Of a DNA stretch of 64,000 nt, positions 61,089-64,000 are shown piece after piece. The notes below the pieces were generated by a model. It had not been told where the DNA came from and did no database searches. It was given only the letters and a program-made list of their open reading frames with translations. Each line of letters begins with the position of its first letter. The first letter of the stretch is position 1. A program made the position numbers and the translations under genes. This stretch comes from Paenibacillus agri (GTDB lineage: Bacteria > Bacillota > Bacilli > Paenibacillales > Paenibacillaceae): NCBI RefSeq assembly GCF_013359945.1, contig NZ_JABWCS010000214.1:124001-188000 (forward strand), given 5' to 3'.

Positions 61089-61133
61089 AACGGGGAAGCT
61101 TGCGGCAGTGGTCTGCAGGCAAAAAGGAGAATC

Positions 61134-62417
61134 ATGACAGTGATCATTAAAAACGCCAGCGTATTGAACAAGGACGGCAAGCCGGAGCGCAAACACATCG
61201 TCATTGAGGACGGAGTGATCTCCGCTCTTATAGATGGAAATGAGGAAGTAACCGGAGCTACTGAGATCGTTGATGCAGAAGGAAAGCTGCTGATTCCCGG
61301 CCTGATTGACATGCATGTGCATCTGCGTGAACCAGGATTTGAGCACAAGGAAACGATTGAAACGGGCAGCCGTTCGGCAGCCAAGGGCGGTTTTACCACC
61401 ATCGCCTGCATGCCGAATACGCGTCCGGTGACAGACAGCCCCGAAGTGGTGCAATTGGTTAAAGACAAGGCTCGTGAAGCCGGTCTGGTAAAGGTCCTGC
61501 CTTATGCAGCGATTACGAAGAATGAGCTGGGCAGAGAGCTGACTGATTTTCCAGCGCTGAAGGAAGCCGGAGCGATTGGGTTTACTGATGACGGTGTGGG
61601 CGTGCAGAGCGCGCAAATGATGAAAGACGCCATGAAGCTGGCTGCAAAGCTGGATATGCCGGTGATTGCCCACTGTGAGGATAACTCACTGGTGGAGGGC
61701 GGCTGTGTGGCTGAAGGAACGTTCGCAGAGAAGCACGGCCTGATCGGGATTCCGAATGAGTCGGAGGCGATCCATGTCGGCCGGGATATTTTGCTAGCGG
61801 AAGCGACTGGGGTTCACTATCATGTCTGCCACGTCAGCACAGAACAATCGGTACGTCTGATCCGTCAAGCCAAGGAGATCGGGATTAAGGTAACCGCTGA
61901 GGTATGCCCGCATCACCTGCTGCTCTCGGAAGAGGACATTCCAGGGCTGGATGCCAATTGGAAAATGAACCCGCCGCTTCGTTCGCGCCGTGACGTGGAA
62001 GCATGTATCGAAGGTCTGCTGGACGGTACGCTTGATATGATCGTTACCGATCACGCTCCGCATAGCGAAGACGAGAAAGCTAAGGGGATGCAGCTTGCGC
62101 CATTCGGTATCGTAGGCTTTGAGACAGCCTTCCCGCTGCTCTACACGGCTTTTGTAGACACAGGCAAATGGGACTTGTCCCTGCTGGTCCAGCGGATGAC
62201 CGCTGATCCGGCTCGCGTATTCCGGTTGAACACCGGGGTATTGGAAGCCGGAGCGCCTGCAGACTTGACACTGATTGATCTGGAACAGGAGAAGGAAGTG
62301 AACCCGGCGGATTTTGCGACTAAGGGTCGGAATACTCCTTTTACCGGTTGGAAGCTTAAAGGTTGGCCGGTAAGTACCTGGGTGGATGGCAAGCTGGTCT
62401 GGAATGAGACAAACTAA
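61134..62417 (+). CDS. pyrC: Dihydroorotase
   Basis: A 427-residue zinc amidohydrolase closing carbamoyl-aspartate to dihydroorotate. Metal site DMHVHLREPG (HxH), GGFTTIACMPNTRPVTDSPE, PVIAHCEDNSL, YHVCHVSTEQSV and VTDHAPHSEDEKAKG with the catalytic Asp. This is the class I (PyrC type 2) form usual in Bacillales. ATG at 61134 follows AAAAAGGAG. Confidence 0.95.
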   Translation: MTVIIKNASVLNKDGKPERKHIVIEDGVISALIDGNEEVTGATEIVDAEGKLLIPGLIDMHVHLREPGFEHKETIETGSRSAAKGGFTTIACMPNTRPVTDSPEVVQLVKDKAREAGLVKVLPYAAITKNELGRELTDFPALKEAGAIGFTDDGVGVQSAQMMKDAMKLAAKLDMPVIAHCEDNSLVEGGCVAEGTFAEKHGLIGIPNESEAIHVGRDILLAEATGVHYHVCHVSTEQSVRLIRQAKEIGIKVTAEVCPHHLLLSEEDIPGLDANWKMNPPLRSRRDVEACIEGLLDGTLDMIVTDHAPHSEDEKAKGMQLAPFGIVGFETAFPLLYTAFVDTGKWDLSLLVQRMTADPARVFRLNTGVLEAGAPADLTLIDLEQEKEVNPADFATKGRNTPFTGWKLKGWPVSTWVDGKLVWNETN

Positions 62418-62462
62418 CTAACGAACTTTTATAATAGAAACAACAAGAAGGAGTGGAAGGGA

Positions 62463-63641
62463 ATGCAGGCAAGATTGTTGCTGCAGGATGGCACGCTGTT
62501 TACAGGTACCGCATTTGGTGCCGAGGGCGAGAAGACAGGCGAGGTTGTATTTAACACAGGAATTACAGGATATCAAGAGGTACTGTCGGATCCTTCTTAC
62601 TGCGGTCAGATCGTTACCATGACCTATCCGTTGATCGGAAACTACGGCATCACACGTGATGATTTCGAATCGGCACGTCCGTTCGTACACGGATTTGTGG
62701 TGCGTCGTCATGAGACGGTGCCAAGTAACTGGCGCGCAGAATACAGCGTAGACGATCTGCTGAAGGAATATGGCATTCCCGGTATCAGCGGGATTGACAC
62801 CCGGATGCTGACCCGCATCATTCGCCACTATGGAACGATGAAAGCAATCCTGACCACATCCAATAAACGGGTAGAAGAACTGCAGGAAATGATGGGTGAC
62901 ACCAGTATAGAGGAATTGCGCAATCAGGTGGCCCGTACATCGACTCCGAACACGTATATCAGCCCTGGCAACAAGGAAAGAATCGTACTCGTCGATTACG
63001 GTGCTAAGACAGGAATTCTGCGTGAGCTGAACAACCGTGGTTGTGACGTTGTAGTCGTACCACATGATGTAACAGCAGATGAGATTCGCCGCTTGAACCC
63101 GGATGGTATTCAACTGTCCAACGGCCCTGGGGACCCTAAAGATGTGCCTTACGCAGTGAAGACCATCTCTGAGTTGCTTGGCGAATATCCGATCTTCGGC
63201 ATTTGCCTGGGCCATCAATTGTTCGCCCTGGCTTGCGGTGCCGATACCGAGAAACTGAAGTTCGGTCACCGTGGTGGTAACCATCCGGTAAAAGAACTGG
63301 AGAGCGGACGTTGCTTCATCACTTCGCAGAACCATGGCTACACCGTTAACGAGGACTCCATCAAGAGTACGGAGCTGGAAGTTACACATATCAACAATAA
63401 CGATAAGACCGTTGAAGGTCTCAAACATAAACGTTACCCTGCTTTCTCGGTGCAATATCACCCGGAAGCAGCGCCAGGACCGCATGACAGCAGTTACCTG
63501 TTCGACCGTTTCCTGCAAATGATCGCAGAACACAAGGCAAGTAAACCAGTCAACCCGCGTCAGGCACAACTTGCAGCTAACGCCAGAATCACGGCGCCGC
63601 AGCCAAAGCCACAGCTTGAAGCCGTGAAAGGAGCACGATAA
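62463..63641 (+). CDS. carA: Carbamoyl-phosphate synthase small subunit (glutaminase)
   Basis: A 392-residue subunit releasing ammonia from glutamine. The CPSase N-domain has VVFNTGITGYQEVLSDPSYC; the class I amidotransferase domain has the nucleophile Cys248 in IFGICLGHQLFAL and the His/Glu of VQYHPEAAPGPHDSSYLFD. It ends with a roughly 30-residue basic, Ala/Pro-rich tail. In this operon it is the pyrimidine-regulated copy (pyrAA). AAGGAGTGGAAGGG precedes the ATG. Confidence 0.96.
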   Translation: MQARLLLQDGTLFTGTAFGAEGEKTGEVVFNTGITGYQEVLSDPSYCGQIVTMTYPLIGNYGITRDDFESARPFVHGFVVRRHETVPSNWRAEYSVDDLLKEYGIPGISGIDTRMLTRIIRHYGTMKAILTTSNKRVEELQEMMGDTSIEELRNQVARTSTPNTYISPGNKERIVLVDYGAKTGILRELNNRGCDVVVVPHDVTADEIRRLNPDGIQLSNGPGDPKDVPYAVKTISELLGEYPIFGICLGHQLFALACGADTEKLKFGHRGGNHPVKELESGRCFITSQNHGYTVNEDSIKSTELEVTHINNNDKTVEGLKHKRYPAFSVQYHPEAAPGPHDSSYLFDRFLQMIAEHKASKPVNPRQAQLAANARITAPQPKPQLEAVKGAR

Positions 63642-63643
63642 GA

Positions 63644-64000
63644 ATGCCTAAGAATGAGAAGCTTAAAAAAATCCTGGTGATCGGCTCCGGTCCGATCGTC
63701 ATCGGCCAAGCAGCCGAGTTCGACTATGCAGGAACTCAGGCTTGCCAAGCCCTGAAAGAAGAAGGCGTTGAGGTAGTGCTGATCAACAGCAACCCGGCGA
63801 CCATCATGACCGATACCAATATGGCCGACAAGGTCTATATTGAACCTATCACCCTTGAATTCGTAACCGGCATTATCCGCCAAGAACGTCCTGACGGGTT
63901 GCTGCCAACACTTGGCGGACAAACTGGTTTGAATATGGCAGTAGAACTGGCCCGCGCTGGTGTGCTGGAGCAGGAGAATGTGAAACTGCTCGGAACTCAG
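63644..64000 (+). CDS. carB: Carbamoyl-phosphate synthase large subunit (partial)
   Basis: The first 119 codons; the gene runs past the window end. MPKNEKLKKILVIGSGPIVI and GQAAEFDYAGTQACQALKEE are the diagnostic N-terminus, followed by VLINSNPATIMTDTNMAD and LPTLGGQTGLN. Begins two bases after carA, behind AAAGGAG, so the two subunits are translated together. Confidence 0.96.
   Translation, partial: MPKNEKLKKILVIGSGPIVIGQAAEFDYAGTQACQALKEEGVEVVLINSNPATIMTDTNMADKVYIEPITLEFVTGIIRQERPDGLLPTLGGQTGLNMAVELARAGVLEQENVKLLGTQ

Noticed and set aside
62418..63569. 383-codon minus-strand frame opposite carA
   Set aside because: Antisense shadow; carA motifs and the operon context are unambiguous.

Overview
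The window looks like a chromosomal segment of an endospore-forming, diderm-negative Firmicute, most likely Paenibacillus. It carries sporulation genes (spoVD, spoVE, spoIIGA, sigE, sigG, rsfA, a YhcN/YlaJ lipoprotein), bacillithiol synthesis (bshC), the division and cell-wall (dcw) cluster, ylmC-ylmH/divIVA, ileS-lspA-rluD and the head of the pyrimidine operon. The order follows Bacillus subtilis ylaJ to pyr with Paenibacillus-like differences: GC-richer coding, frequent TTG/GTG starts with strong ribosome-binding sites, murA at the murB position, and accessory insertions. The species assignment is an inference from gene content and order; no comparison was run.

Layout. 0-8.4 kb: a flavin-fold protein, a sporulation lipoprotein, a PhoH/PIN ATPase, a solute-binding protein and a CwlO-like coiled-coil protein that overlap tail to tail, a DUF2626 membrane protein, RsfA, PanE and a DUF3397 protein. 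8.5-13.8 kb: an oligopeptide ABC transporter (oppA, oppB, oppC, oppF) with no oppD, sitting between the DUF3397 gene and bshC. 14-35 kb: bshC, then the dcw cluster mraZ-rsmH-ftsL-pbpB-spoVD-murE-murF-mraY-murD-spoVE-murG-murA-divIB-ftsA-ftsZ, headed by a recognisable MraZ operator. 35-39 kb: an Rpn-family nuclease, then spoIIGA-sigE (Spo0A-type promoter) and sigG (sigma-F-type promoter). 39-43 kb: ylmC, pgeF, ylmE, sepF, ylmG, ylmH, divIVA.

43.3-47.6 kb: ileS under a T-box riboswitch with an AUC specifier. Between the T-box terminator and the ileS start lies about 0.8 kb of GC-rich sequence: five tandem 83-85-bp units enclosed in nested inverted repeats. This is the most unusual structure in the window. 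47.8-52.5 kb: a DUF5665 protein, a small antisense-overlapping gene, YlyA-like DksA protein, lspA, rluD and an LL-diaminopimelate aminotransferase-like gene. 52.5-59.2 kb: an accessory island between rluD/dapL and pyrR with a methyltransferase, an alpha/beta hydrolase divergent from a double-MerR regulator, an HxlR regulator, an ECF sigma factor fused to pentapeptide repeats, a nucleotidyltransferase and decayed gene remnants. 59.3-64 kb: the pyr operon (PyrR attenuator, pyrR, pyrB, pyrC, carA, start of carB).

Together the core genes supply precursor synthesis, septal and spore peptidoglycan assembly, the Z-ring and its membrane tethers, and the mother-cell/forespore sigma cascade. No rRNA, tRNA, CRISPR array or intact insertion sequence was seen.
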